Assembly (NCBI RefSeq): GCF_000003815.2
Contig: NW_023365732.1
Span: 300,894 to 364,893 of the forward strand
Reading direction: 5' to 3'
From: Branchiostoma floridae
Lineage: Eukaryota; Chordata; Leptocardii; Amphioxiformes; Branchiostomatidae
DNA: 64,000 nucleotides
Position numbers and translations under genes: made by a program. This document shows, piece after piece, positions 11,662 through 22,700 of this stretch. Every line of letters starts with the position of its first letter. Positions within the stretch are counted from its first letter, which is position 1. The notes under the pieces are model-generated. The model worked only from the letters and a program-made list of their open reading frames with translations, ran no database searches and had not been told where the DNA came from.

Positions 11662-12387
11662 ATTCAGAAATTTAAAAAAAATCAAAAAGTTTCATTTTAC
11701 TCTAATTGACGAAAAATATAGAAATTAGGGATATCCGGTGATATTAAGAGCCAATCTTATCAATTCTTAGCAAAACAAAATGCATACAAAAAAACAGAAA
11801 ATAATCGTCTTTAGGGGTCAAATTCCCGAAAATCGACCATTTATCTAAAAATGCCAACAGTCAAAGTAACGTTATATAAAAGTTGCTAATTTCAAAGAGA
11901 TTCTATAGCGGTTGGCAAAATATCGGCCTCCTGTAACCCGATACTTTGCCGAACGTGCCTAGCAACGGGAAAGAATACCCTAGCAACCGACCGCCGTGAA
12001 AGACTGTTTATGAATGTCTACCAAAATTTAAGTCATTGTGAGGATTACTTTGCGGGCAAGGTCTTCGTATATTTCATGGAATAAGTAACGGCACCCACAC
12101 TGTTCACAGTTCTCCCTTATTTACTACGTTGTACGGGGCTGTAACTGGCCCCTCCCCACAGGAGAGGCCGGTTGAATGTTGGCCGGGCCGCTTTAAGCAA
12201 GATTTATATTGCTCTCGTCACTTACCTGAATTTCAAAAGGACATCGACTAGAAAGTAAGTCAAATGACCACAATGATTTGAAATTTGGTGGTCATTAATA
12301 AGATACTGAAATTATATGATGATGATGCCCCGAAATTTGAGTTGTGCACCTTATTTCTGGGTGAGGCCGGGAACTTAGTATTGTATT

Positions 12388-12420
12388 TGGTGCCCAACGC
12401 CTTGGACATGAATTGGTACA
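12388..12420 (+). pseudogene. Relic of a beta-lactamase-like exon 3
   Basis: 'ggtgcccaacgccttggac' plus 'atg..ggtacat' matches the exon 3 stretch encoding VVSNALDMARYM in genes A and B. The same relic precedes gene C at 55803-55840. It is too short to be functional and records an older partial duplication. Confidence 0.6.
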
Positions 12421-12901
12421 TATTTAGTTGATCTATTTATTTCTGTATTCTTAATTTTCTCAATTGCTAAGCCATATTTTCCATGAAGGCCCTGGACACA
12501 CGTATACACAGAGTTTGCGCACAATACATTTATATACATAAAGCGACAAGTCCATCATACAAATCAAAATCATACCTCATTCTCATAGTCGTCATCCGTG
12601 CCAAGTATAGTATATCGTATAATCAGGGGTCATAATTTATGTTTTTAGAAACGTCGATGTAGGTTAGACATCCAGGTAATAAGATACGCCAAAAAGTAGT
12701 TACTCAGGCAACTGGATATGATTTTGGAAAAACGGTTAGACGTTTCAACTACTATCCTGTAGCTTTCGTCAGTGATACTGATGTGTTAAGAAGTTTCTTG
12801 AAAGAACGGTCAGTCGTGGCCACTCTAGCCGAAGCTGGTAGCTCATAAAAAGCAAATACACCTCTGTTTGGAAATTTTCGACGACCGAATTCGAGTCTGA
12901 C
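12421..12901. other. 5' flank shared with gene C block
   Basis: No gene. The sequence ('cgacaagtccatcatacaaa', 'tggccactctagccgaagct') is repeated upstream of gene C (57,060-57,270), where a 1.1-kb element interrupts it, and partly upstream of gene B (25,020-25,140). Confidence 0.6.
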
Positions 12902-12904
12902 TAA

Positions 12905-13247
12905 AGCTAGGGGCACAACCAGCCGTACGTACGTGCTTTTTGTCCGTACGTTTTTTGGGGAGGTCACGTCCGCCACGTTTTTCGAAAACGTGGGGAAGGA
13001 CTGCCAAGAGCACGGAGCGGAGTACGTCTCAACGCACGTCTCTCGCACGGTTGCGCAAGCTAATGTGTAAGTATGTGCACAGCGGTCTGCACGCCACGCC
13101 TGGCCGTGGGCCGGTTGCTCGAATCGTTCGTTGCGCAAGTGGTAAGTGAATTGTACGTGCTTACAACGTACAATCTCTGTGCGATTGCACACGTTTTGGC
13201 ACGTAGACACCACGCAGTTGCAAGTACGGCGGGTTGTGCCTCTAGCT
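12905..13247. mobile_element. TWA-target MITE, copy 1 (343 bp)
   Basis: The inverted ends are AGCTAGGGGCACAACCAGCC and, in reverse, AGCTAGAGGCACAACCCGCC. It is flanked by taa (12902-12904) and tta (13248-13250). Gene C's flank has the empty site 'gtctgac-tta-gggaagctgc' at about 57,270. A three-base TWA target suits Harbinger/ISL2EU-type elements. There is no transposase, so it is a MITE. Confidence 0.85.
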
Positions 13248-13456
13248 TTAGGGAAGCTGCAATGGTATATTTGTATTGTGCCCAGGAAGGTCGTTCTCAT
13301 TGAAATGTCGAAAATGGCATTTTTTTGGTCGAAAAATAAATCGGCTTTATTTTCACTGAAAACTACTTGGTTGTTTAGGAAATTTCCTCTTTTAACCATA
13401 GCCAAAAAATGGCAACTGATTATTTTCGGTCCCATTGGTAATGCATTACAGGGCAT

Positions 13457-13486
13457 GTAACAAACGTTACCGGTAACGTTTGTTAC
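13457..13486. repeat. 30-bp perfect palindrome
   Basis: The half-site GGTAACGTTTGTTAC is joined to its exact inverse. The same 15-mer recurs as a direct repeat at about 13,633 and 13,817, inside a 700-bp repeat. Confidence 0.9.
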
Positions 13487-14165
13487 AACAGTAGACTTTA
13501 CCCTGTTTTCTTCGAAAGGACTTACCTTATTGACTACATCATTTAGGTATAAGTGGATGTCCCTAGGGACATTTGAAAAGTGGGCAGCTTCTTTACACCA
13601 GGTCAAATAGAAAGTTTAGGCAGCATCGAACGATGGTAACGTTTGTTACAGTCATTTCTTTACAACATATTGTTAAGCAAGGTGGGATACAAATGACAGT
13701 CAACAACCCTTTCTTGTTTCTTTAGAAAGCCAGAAAAACTGTACAGCGTCACAAAAACGGCCATTTCTAGTCTTATATGTGGATAACATAACCGTGGCAA
13801 CCATCGTACAAGTGGTGGTAACGTTTGTTACAGAATCTGGCGACAGGCATAAACCTCCTCACACAGCCTCCAAGATCAGTGACAGGAGCGATCTGACGTG
13901 ATCGGTCAGAGGGCCTGGTCAGCTGGTTTCACCTGCCGAACAATCGTTCTGGGAACTGAATTGTTACATTTTTGGCTACTTTTTGAATTCTTCGTTTCTT
14001 CTCAGGCGACAGCCGTTTTTTAGGGTGCTAAATCCCACCCGTGGGTATAATAATCTTCTAACCCATCAACATATACGAATGTTGTGGTGCATCTTTTGTA
14101 AAACATTACTGGGGTTGTGGAAAAATGAAGGAACCAGTGATGTTGTCTATAATTTGCTCCATATC
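13461..14165. repeat. 700-bp interspersed repeat, copy 1
   Basis: Closely repeated at 20,915-21,618 (start 'taccggtaacgtttgttac', end 'agtgatgttgtctataattt'). It carries spaced copies of GGTAACGTTTGTTAC, a pattern like subterminal repeats of DNA transposons. No coding frame is supported. Confidence 0.75.
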
Positions 14166-14238
14166 AAGGCGTAAAGTCAGGCGACAGCATTTCGACATTT
14201 AATGAGAACGAGCCAGGAGTGAGACGTCCTATCAAATA

Positions 14239-14448
14239 TTTGAAGTACACGAACTTCGACATCAGCGGGGGAGGGGGGCACTCTGTTTTCGCAGATGTAG
14301 GCCTCTGAAGTTTTATCATTCGGCAGGGTAAGTATATAATAACCAACGCCTTGGACATGACCCGATACAAGAAGTTCCACCTCAGCGGGGAGGGACACGG
14401 CCGGCCGCCTGGTGGTCCCGGAGGACACCTAACGGCAGACCCAAAATG
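14239..14448 (+). pseudogene. Relics of beta-lactamase-like exon 3 upstream of gene A
   Basis: Two decayed pieces. 14241-14280 resembles the part encoding RYMKFHLSGG. 14341-14443 is clearly exon 3 ('aacgccttggacatgacccg', 'ctggtggtcccggaggacac') but has a base deleted in the Gly-Gly stretch and a stop-creating change ('acacctaacggc'). The same pair precedes genes B (25,199-25,407) and C (57,350-57,565). Confidence 0.75.
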
Positions 14449-14460
14449 TGCAGTCATTTA

Positions 14461-14767
14461 AGCTAAGGTCACAACCCGCCGTACGTGCAATTTGTCCGTA
14501 CGTTTTTTGGGAGGCCACGTCCGCCACGTATTTCTGACTACGTGGGGAACGAATAGCAAGAGCAGGGAGGGAGTACGTCAACATGGCAACACAAAGTTTT
14601 GCCTTCACATAAAGTTCTACGACGTGTCTGCGTGTTCCAAAATCCGTCAGATTCCCTACGAGTTCGTACGGAGGCAGTACTTACCACTTACGGATCCCGA
14701 AAGATTGCCCACGTTTTGGCACGTAGATAGCCCGTATTGGCACGTACAGCGGGTGGTGCCCTTAGGT
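14461..14767. mobile_element. TWA-target MITE, copy 2 (307 bp)
   Basis: The ends are AGCTAAGGTCACAACCCGCC and '..GGGTGGTGCCCTTAGGT', flanked by tta on both sides (14458-14460 and 14768-14770). The gene B flank shows the empty form 'gtcaattaagctagtatg' at about 25,420. Confidence 0.85.
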
Positions 14768-15021
14768 TTAAGCTGGTATGGTATTATGAAACCTGTACCA
14801 AGATGTCAGTGTACGTGTGGAGCTTTAACTCTGGTCTATAGATATGCTCCCTAGCCAACACGTGCATCGTCCCGAAGGAAACATGAGAGCCCGCAGCTGT
14901 TACAAAGTCCACCAAGGCACAACCCATAAGGTCACAATGAGTCATAAACTCGTGACCCAACAAACACAGACTGTTTGTTCCAAGCTGATAACTTGTACTC
15001 ATAGGTCTGTGGTAGCGTAAA

Positions 15022-18000
15022 ATGGGAGCTCTCGTTAATGTGCTCCTTGTGGTCTGCTTTATGATAGTCGGACAGGTCTCCACCATGACCAGCCCAGATC
15101 TACAGCAGAGGCTACAGGATCTCGACACTTTCATCCAGAACCTGATGACATGTGAGTCCAGGCCTGTGGTCGGACTGACCGTGTCCGTGGTCAAGGACGG
15201 CCAGACCGTTTTCGCCAAGGAATACGGCCAAAGGGACCTGCAGACGGGACAAGCTGTGGACAACAGGACTCTCTTCGGAGTCGGCTCCATCTCCAAGTCC
15301 TTCACCTCAGCCCTGTTAGCGGCCATTCTCAGGGAGAGGGAAGACGTGAGCTGGGACACCGTCCTGACGGACATCCTGGGGCCGTCCTTCAGGTTCAGGG
15401 ACCGGTTCCGTACCGAAGAAGCGACCATACGAGACCTTCTAGCCCACAAAATCGCACTGGAGAACCCATGGTACGTCGCCGTAATAATGGGACAAGACAT
15501 CGACAGATCGGAGTTTGCACGGTAAGTTTCCGTTATAGATAATTATCAATACTTCGTCCATTGTCCGTTCTAGATTTGCGATATGGCAACAACCTTATGC
15601 ACACGTATATTCGGTGGAATTACGAAATATGTCAGTTTTGGTCAACCTATAAATGTACATAGGTTCATAAAGTAGAAAAGAGCATTAGCTTTGACTTTGG
15701 AATTGACTTTGACATCAGTCAAAGTCAATATTTGTTTCCGTTTCCGAACTTCACGTACAAGTTTGAAGTGGTTGCACACTTGACTGTGGCTTCGCCTCAG
15801 CTTCTTGCGTTAGAACATCCGCTAGACAAAGTCTTTTGTGATGAACGATGAATGGATGTCAAACTAGCTTTATTTAACATTGATAAATTAAATTTTCCAT
15901 GGGCGACAAAGCTAAAGTTTACTGTGGAACTTAAAGGTCATGTAAGAAATAATATCATAAGGTAAGGTGCTCTTTGATGTAGCTTTACACACAGTAAATA
16001 TTATAAGGAATAGGTTGCAAAAACCTATTTTGTAGTCAGTTTTCAATGGTGAATCTTCTGTTTGATACCTACACAGGCAGCTGTAACGATGCATCATCTG
16101 TTCATTTTCGTATGAATTTTCGTATTCTCCTCTGTGGAGAACTGGTAAAACATGACATAGGTATAAAATAAGTATTTAAGATAATGATACATGTATGTGA
16201 AATAGGTGGCAAAGTGATCTAGTGTTTAGCGTTGGTAACTGAATTCAATTAGCTGGTGTGTTACGCCGAATGGCGGTTATACCGGCTATATAGATACAGA
16301 TACAGATACAGATACAAAATTCCCTAGCAGTACCCGACGTTCTACACTTGAAAATGCATTTTACACCAATTTCCTCACTCGACTAAGGCGAATATTGAGC
16401 TGTAATATCAGTAGCTAGCTCTGTGTAGGGGCGTAGTCTCAGATGGGACATACAGTATGAAGAGAATTTCCCTTATTGAAAATTTGCCTTGCAGACGAAT
16501 GCGGTACTACAGGGAGATATACCCATTCCGCACCACCTTTCGTTACAATGACGTCATGTACAAGCTGGCCGCTCACGTCGCCGAAAGGCTTGCCGGAAAA
16601 CCCTTTGAGACCCTTCTGCGAGAACGAATCCTACAGCCACTGGGCATGAACGACACGGTGTACTTAGCCGAGGCACTTGATGCCGGGGACTTCACCAACT
16701 TCGCCCAAACGTACCTATCCTACAACAGAAGCGGCGAGTCTGAGACACGCAGTCGGGAGGAATACAGGTATGTGTGTGTGTGCTGCCGGTGTCAAGTCAA
16801 ATGTTTGCCCCTGCCAAATATTTGCTCCGGCACTTAATGGGGTTTATATAAACAATTTACCGTGCTTCGTTACAGACCTCCTGAAAATGTGACTTTAGAT
16901 CCTAGTGACCAATTGATATACCAAACATTACTTTTCACCCCAACTATCAACTATTTGCTCGGACACATAACAAATAACTTAAAGTCACTATAATCCATTT
17001 ACATGGCTTAACTTAGTTTCCACCCTACACGCGTGCACTGCCAAAAAGAACGAAAATTCTGCGCAGCAGAAATTTTGCGCAATACGGTTTCAACAAGTCA
17101 ACGTCCGAATGAACTTAACGTCTGATAGCTTAGTTATCTGAGATCATATACTGTTACGACGGCATTATAAACTAGTAGACAAAAAATTCAAGTTCGATGT
17201 CTTAAGATTGGATTTTTTTGCATATCGCTTTCTTTAAGGTCTGTCAAGTTGCATCTTCCAGCAGCGGGCGTGGTGTCCAACGCCTTGGACATGGCCCGGT
17301 ACATGAAGTTCCACCTCAGCGGGGGGAGGGACACGGCCGGCCGCCTGGTGGTCCCGGAGGACACCTTACGGCAGACACAAACCGCGAGCTCCGTCATGTC
17401 CTCGTACTGGGACAAAGTTGAACCGTACTGGCCAGTAGAGGCGTGGCTGACGCAGGGATATGGACTAGGTCTGTCAACCGGCTCCTATAGAGGTACTTGT
17501 TGTTGCCATCTAGTTAATATGCTTTGGTCTCAATTGCAAAAAAAGTGGATATGCCTGGCAGTTCACGTTTTTCTTATTTTTGCAATTTCGGGCGTGACTT
17601 CTACGTGAACAAATGGTTGTGGCTGTGGCTACAGGGCTATATTTGGGCAAGGCCAGGCCCCGGATTTTTTTCGTAACTCGGATTTAAAATCAATCCGGGA
17701 CCCGGCGACAAATAGACGGCTTGACCTACCCGTGACATACCGAGAGGTGCCCCCTCGTGCGGTATCCGGTAGTCCACCGGGACAAATTTGTGTCAGAATT
17801 ACACCCTTGGCGGGCACCGACGCACAAGTTTGTGACCGAAGTATTAGTGTTGTGAGTGACGTTGTCAAGTGTAGGCTTCTTGAAAGGAGGCTACTCTTGA
17901 AGCAGAGATTCGACTCCGGCTGTTTTTTTTTTCCTTGCCTTAGGCGTTTCTGTCTGGCTTTCTATTTTTTCCTGTTTTATTCATTTCCGCCTGCCGACAA

Positions 18001-19518
18001 AACAAGGAGTTGAACGTCTGCTTTAAGGAGGCCGTGTGAAGCTTAATCAAACTGGAGGGTTTTCCTGTGTTCTCTAATGAAATTTTGAACAAAATACTGT
18101 GCATGTTTTTGCAACTAAAGCCACGAATGTAACTATCTTGTCACTGATGAAGGATAGTGCATGCCATTTGAAACGTCTTACCATTTCCTACATCATATCC
18201 AGTTGCTTGAGCAACCGTTCTTTGGCATACTGTGAATGGATAGAAATATAGAAAAAAAGCAAGATATTTCAACCCATACCTGTGATATGGTTAAAATATA
18301 ATAAAAACTAGAAGTACTTAACGGAGGTATGGCATCTTCGAACTCTTGTATGTTCTATGCAGGCTACAGACGAGTTTATCACCGTGGGTCTATGGTGGGC
18401 TTCACATCTCTGCTGTCCCTGTATCCCTCCGCGTCAGGAGGCGTCTTCACCTCCATGAACGGTCCAACCACAACGGCCGATGACATTCATGACGTCATCC
18501 ACTACCAGGTCGCAGATATTCTAACAGGTACAATTTTGTAAGAAAAACAATTTACTCCATAGCTCTCGACTTTAGGCAAGTTTGTGAAATCTAGACAGAA
18601 ATAAGACCTAGAGAGACAAGGCAAGAAAAGATACAGTTTTATGGTAATGTCCTTTCTGCTCATTGATGACGTCACGTAACTTTGGACAACTTCGTACACC
18701 TGCCACCTTACGCTGCTCACTGTCTGAAGATTACGCCATCCAATACATTATTAAAGGTAACTAGAGACAGTGGTCGGGAAACTTCGGAAGCTGCGAGTCA
18801 CGACATCTATTAAACTTTGTACATGTGGTTAGTATCCGGGTGAAGTGCACGAAGTTAGGGTGTACGAAGTTGTACGAAGTCACAACCGTTTTCTAATGGC
18901 TTTGAGGGTATATTGGGGGTCATGGGTGACGTTTAACCTCGTACACGCTAACTTCGCACATTAACCCCATTTCTGAACATACATCTCACATTGATAGGAA
19001 AGGACCACTGGCTGAATTCTACCACAGCCTGCACGTATCCTACACCCTGGTGGGCGACACGACAGACCAGGAGCACAGCCATCCCTAAAATCTCGGACAA
19101 CTTCCCGCGAGACAAACGTGACTACGAGGGTGTCTACGGCAACCATCCGACAGGCAACTTGACCATCAGCCTAAACACGACTGACGACAAGTTATACTTC
19201 AGTCTCGGTCTGATCGGACGTGGTCTAGTTCTCCCTGCCGAGTCTCCTAACCAAATTTTCCTTCGGGCTGAAGAACCGTTAGAGTATATCCCCACCATTG
19301 TTGCCGATGTAGAAGTCAAGGGTGGCGAGGTTTTCTCTTTATCATTGCAAAGCTATCCTCCCGAACCGCCTGTAGTGTTCGAGCGAGGCCTGAAGCTGAC
19401 AGACCCGGACCCTACAGAGCCGGAGTGGGACCACGGCGGTCGGTTGCTAGGGTATTCTTTCCCGTTGCTATGCGAGTTCGACAGAGTATCGGGTTACAAG
19501 AGGCCTACTATTTGCTAA
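15022..19518 (+). CDS. Secreted beta-lactamase-like serine hydrolase A (C-terminus altered by transposon)
   Basis: Five exons: 15022-15521, 16495-16767, 17239-17492, 18363-18527 and 18998-19518. All have AG/GT borders and compatible phases, giving 570 residues. The first 20 residues are a likely signal peptide (NVLLVVCFMIVG core). The class C beta-lactamase / penicillin-binding fold is shown by the nucleophile motif S89-I-S-K92, by Y184-N-D186 where Y-x-N is usual, and by H349-x-G351 in the KTG position. Exon 5 resembles the DUF3471 barrel found after such domains. Animal members are usually hydrolases or esterases of unknown substrate. The last coding stretch is replaced: at 19432 a transposon supplies the final 29 residues and stop, so the hydrophobic tail seen in gene B is lost. 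Gene B is its closest relative. Confidence 0.85.
16282..16316. repeat. (ACAGAT)n-type microsatellite in intron 1 of gene A
   Basis: Repeated 'gatacagatacaga'. A shorter run sits at the same place in gene B (27,264-27,284). Confidence 0.85.
17500..18340. other. Intron 3 of gene A with an insertion absent from gene B
   Basis: The matching intron of gene B (28,535-28,721) is only 187 bp, against 870 bp here. The added part (about 17,610-18,210) includes 'aatccgggacccggcgacaa' and a T-rich run. Its ends could not be assigned, so the insertion type is unknown. Confidence 0.5.
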
Positions 19519-20364
19519 CCGTAAAATATTTCAAAATAAACAAGATGTTATGACAAGGAAAATGTATTCAAAATAAGATTAAATTCGCAATTTTAGATAG
19601 TTTGAATCTTCCCGTTTGAATTGAGATCGTTGTTTTGTTTCGAATTTGCTTCCAAAGACGATTATTTTCTGTTTCAAGGAAGGCCTTCAATTTGACCATA
19701 CTCTTGATAAGATGGGCCGCAAGTGCCATGGCAAATTCTCGATTTTTATATTTTTCGTCATCTCAGTGGCAAATAAAACTTTCTGTTTTTGGGATTTTTT
19801 AATATCTAATTTTAAGCAAAGTTACAGTCAAAAATATGCGTAAAAATGGCATTTTTCGCACTTAATTACCAATAATTCAAAATCGAAGGCATTTTTTAAA
19901 AATCCCCAAAACAGAAATCTCGGGAAAACCCTTGCGGTCATTTTGAGCCGTCAATGAGTTATGTTGGACTCTTCTTGGTGGAGATCTTAAACGATGTTTA
20001 CACGCATGTCATGCGGCACGGAGAGCGGGAGGGTGTAATTGATACCGGTGTAAACAACACTTATGATATTCAAGGTCACCAACAAAAACGCCAGTAGCTT
20101 CGTTACATATTACAGGTCCCAAACAAAGTGAAAGCATAGATGTACTGTCCAGAAAATTGTTTATATTGGTTAAAAACTATGTTTTTCGCCTGATTCAAGT
20201 TAGTTGGGGGGAAAATGCCAGAAAGCACGGTTTTACCTGCAATGACCGCAGGTGACCTAAATAGAACACGGGTTCGGTTCGAATTACGTCAGATGGAACA
20301 TCATGGAAGAAGGTTCGAATTCGGCTAGACATGGGAGATTTTGAGCCCGTATTTGACCACCGTG
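19432..20364 (+). mobile_element. CACGG-family transposon, copy 2, inside last exon of gene A
   Basis: The ends are CACGGCGGTC and GACCACCGTG (one mismatch), 933 bp long, with target duplication gac at 19429-19431 and 20365-20367. Gene B keeps the uninterrupted target 'gagtgggacgactgtac' (about 30,135). The first 87 bases now serve as the end of gene A's reading frame. No transposase is present. Confidence 0.92.
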
Positions 20365-20460
20365 GACGACTGTACAGGTGTCTCCGGCTCTCCGAAGCGC
20401 ACAGCTTTGAGTTACACATTCGCCTTCTTGCTCTTTTGGGCTTATATGTTTACTGTCTAA
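20365..20460 (+). pseudogene. Displaced C-terminal coding segment of gene A
   Basis: In frame it encodes DDCTGVSGSPKRT, then a hydrophobic FAFLLFWAYMFTV run and stop. This is the counterpart of the tail of gene B. It now lies beyond the stop supplied by the transposon, so it is non-coding unless the 933-bp insert is spliced out. Confidence 0.85.
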
Positions 20461-20467
20461 TTCTATA

Positions 20468-20675
20468 CTGTAAATGCAGAAATGTTCGCGGTGGATTAAT
20501 GTTCGCGGTTTTCGCGGTGACCACTTCACCGCGAAATTAAAACCACCGCGAACATTTTTCTATCATGGTATTAGACTAGAGTCTATGGTGTTACCGCGAA
20601 CTTAAATCCGCCGCGAAAAGTCCTTTTTCCCGCTACCGCGAAATTAAATCCCCGCGAACGTAAATGCATTTAAAG
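20468..20675. mobile_element. TA-flanked MITE (208 bp) in the 3' UTR of gene A
   Basis: The inverted ends are CTGTAAATGCAGAAATGTTC and, in reverse, CTTTAAATGCATTTACGTTC. The element is rich in 'ccgcgaa' motifs and flanked by TA at 20466-20467 and 20676-20677. Gene B has the empty site 'cttataccatgtatg'. A TA target fits Tc1/mariner-like elements. Confidence 0.85.
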
Positions 20676-20786
20676 TACCATTTATGCAGGAAAATACTTG
20701 GGCAGAGGATATAAAAGTACGAGAGACCCAACAATGTATGCTATGAATGCCAAGGTATCCATTCCACATGGAAAATCTCTACACGC

Positions 20787-20792
20787 AATAAA
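20787..20792 (+). promoter_or_regulatory. Poly(A) signal of gene A
   Basis: AATAAA in 'acgcaataaagtttgtacc'. The same position downstream of genes B and C also carries AATAAA (30353, 59758). Confidence 0.6.
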
Positions 20793-20914
20793 GTTTGTAC
20801 CATATGCCATAGCAATGGTGTCATTACTCTATGTAAACTGCGTCGACAAAGTATTGTAAACGGTCTATGTCTTGAGTGTTCGCACATATGTCTCTTGTTC
20901 CGTTTGTGCGCGCA

Positions 20915-21618
20915 AAACGTTACCGGTAACGTTTGTTACAACAGTAGACTTTACCCTGTTTTCTTCGAAAGGACTCACTTATTGACTACATCATTTAGGT
21001 ATACGTAAGTGGATGTCCCTAGGAACATTTAAAAAGTGAGCAGCTTTTTTACACCAGGTCAAATAGAAAGCTTAGACAGCATCGAACAATGATAACGTTT
21101 GTTACAGTCATTTCTGTACAACATTTTGTTAAGCAAGGTGGGATACAAATGACAGTCAACAACCCTTTCTTGTTTCTTTATAAAGCCAGGAAAACTGTAC
21201 AGCGTCACAAAAGTGGTCATTTCTAGTCTTATACGTGGATGATATAACCGTGGCAACCATCGTACTCGTAGAGGTAACGTTTGTTACCGAATCTGGCGAC
21301 AGGTATAAACCACCTCACACAGCCTCCAAGATCAGTGCCAGTAGCGATCTGACGTGATCGGTAAGAGGGCCTGGTCAGCTGGTTTCACCTACCGAACAAT
21401 CATTCTGGGAACTGAATTGTTACATTTTTGGCTACTATTTGAATTCTTCGTTCCTTCTCAGGCGACAGCCATTTTTTAGGGGGTGAAATCCCACCCGTGG
21501 CTATAATAATCTTCTAAGCCATTAACCAATACGAATGTTCTTGTGCATATTTTGTAAAACATTACAGGGGTTGTGTAAAAATGAAGGAACCAGTGATGTT
21601 GTCTATAATTTCCTATAA
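20915..21618. repeat. 700-bp interspersed repeat, copy 2
   Basis: Second copy of 13,461-14,165, again with GGTAACGTTTGTTAC near its start and two more (one with a substitution) at about 21,091 and 21,272. Confidence 0.75.
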
Positions 21619-21699
21619 TTAAATCTACGTACGAGAATCATGGAAGATTGGCAGCAACTATGAGTACTAGTGTAGAAAAATGGAGAGCCAATCTTAGAT

Positions 21700-22060
21700 G
21701 TGAGTCCCTTCTGTCTGAATGAACCAGACCCGTCTGTTTACTCACAGCGCACCAGTTAGCGCAATAATTACATTTTGTAATGTCAAAGTGTCACCTCTAA
21801 CATGGGCGTGCCTGCATACAGACAATTCAACTCGCTTAAGGTGCTATCTCACTGGACTTGGGGTACGTACGCAGCACTGCGGTGTTCGTTCACCGCGGCA
21901 TATTGTGAATATAAAAGTATGCGCAACACAACAATGCTATAACTGCCCACGTATCCATTCTACATGAGATATCTATACGCAATAAAGTTTGTACCATGTC
22001 ATAGCAGTGGTGCAGTGGTGTCATTCTCTTTATCTTCGAAATGACGGACTGTCATGCAGA
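21700..22060. repeat. Interspersed repeat ending at the CA array
   Basis: Starts 'gagtcccttctgtctgaatg', repeated at 24,210-24,370. The part 21,770-22,050 is found inverted at 30,840-31,120 and 60,120-60,400. It holds an AATAAA at 21981. No gene was seen. Confidence 0.7.
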
Positions 22061-22067
22061 TAAATCA

Positions 22068-22286
22068 CACATACACACGCGCGCGCACGCACACACACAC
22101 ATACACGCTCGCACACACTCACACGCATGTACACACACACACGCGCACACACACACACACACACGTACACACACACACGCGCGCACGCACAAGCACACAC
22201 ATACACACACACACACACACGCACAAACACGCTCATACACACACATACAAACACGCACACACACACACACACACACGCACACACAC

Positions 22287-22319
<33 letters not shown>

Positions 22320-22320
22320 T
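22068..22320. repeat. (CA)n microsatellite
   Basis: About 250 bp of CA with GC, TA and other interruptions. Long frames inside it are repeat artefacts. Confidence 0.95.
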
Positions 22321-22544
22321 CCTATTTACAATCAAATTAATTCTACGTACAAGGGAAATCAGCAGATTATCAGCAACAAGGAGTCAGATTGTTTTCATTC
22401 TTGTTAATGTTTTAATCACCAAGCTGACGTGAAGAAGTATGTTGACCACATACAAAAAAATCTATCTTGCAACTTTAGGGAACTTGAGACAATATCGTAA
22501 GATACGTTTGACTTGTTGCCACAAACTGTTGTATTAATTCTACA

Positions 22545-22700
22545 GACCAGCGAAGTGTCCCTAAGCATAGAAGCACACAACTGCTATGTTAACGACACAA
22601 ACACACAAAAAGATTTCCTAGCAACTTAACTACATGGGAAGACACAATCGTAAACATGTAGTACGTGCACATGTGGCCACAAACTATACCATAAAATCTA
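22545..22700. repeat. Short tandem duplication of the PGRP gene end
   Basis: 'ctacagaccagcgaagtgtc' at 22,542 copies 'ctacaggccagcgaagtgtc' at 22,698. The preceding 'gttgccacaaactgtt' matches 'gtggccacaaactata'. The extra copy holds only decayed terminal codons. Confidence 0.65.

Larger units (their letters stand above)
10621..11998 (-). mobile_element. CACGG-family non-autonomous DNA transposon, copy 1 (inverted)
   Basis: Relative to the copies at 19432 and 35591 this element lies in reverse. It starts with a diverged CACAGTGTTG end and finishes with GACCGCCGTG. It is flanked by aaa on both sides (10618-10620 and 11999-12001). Ends beginning CAC with 3-bp target duplications are typical of CACTA/EnSpm (CMC) elements, but no transposase is present. 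A 512-bp TTAA-flanked element is nested in it. Confidence 0.8.

Noticed and set aside
12752-13606. 284-codon open frame on the minus strand
   Set aside because: It runs through a MITE (12905-13247) and the edge of a repeat, is absent from sister blocks and resembles no protein.
14784-15500. 238-codon minus-strand frame over hydrolase A exon 1 (and counterparts over B and C)
   Set aside because: Antisense shadow of a well-supported exon with signal peptide and S-x-x-K; no independent support.
22030-22432. Long Cys-Val and His-Thr frames in CA/TG arrays (also 30,246-30,872 and 59,788-60,308)
   Set aside because: Produced by dinucleotide repeats; open in many frames on both strands.
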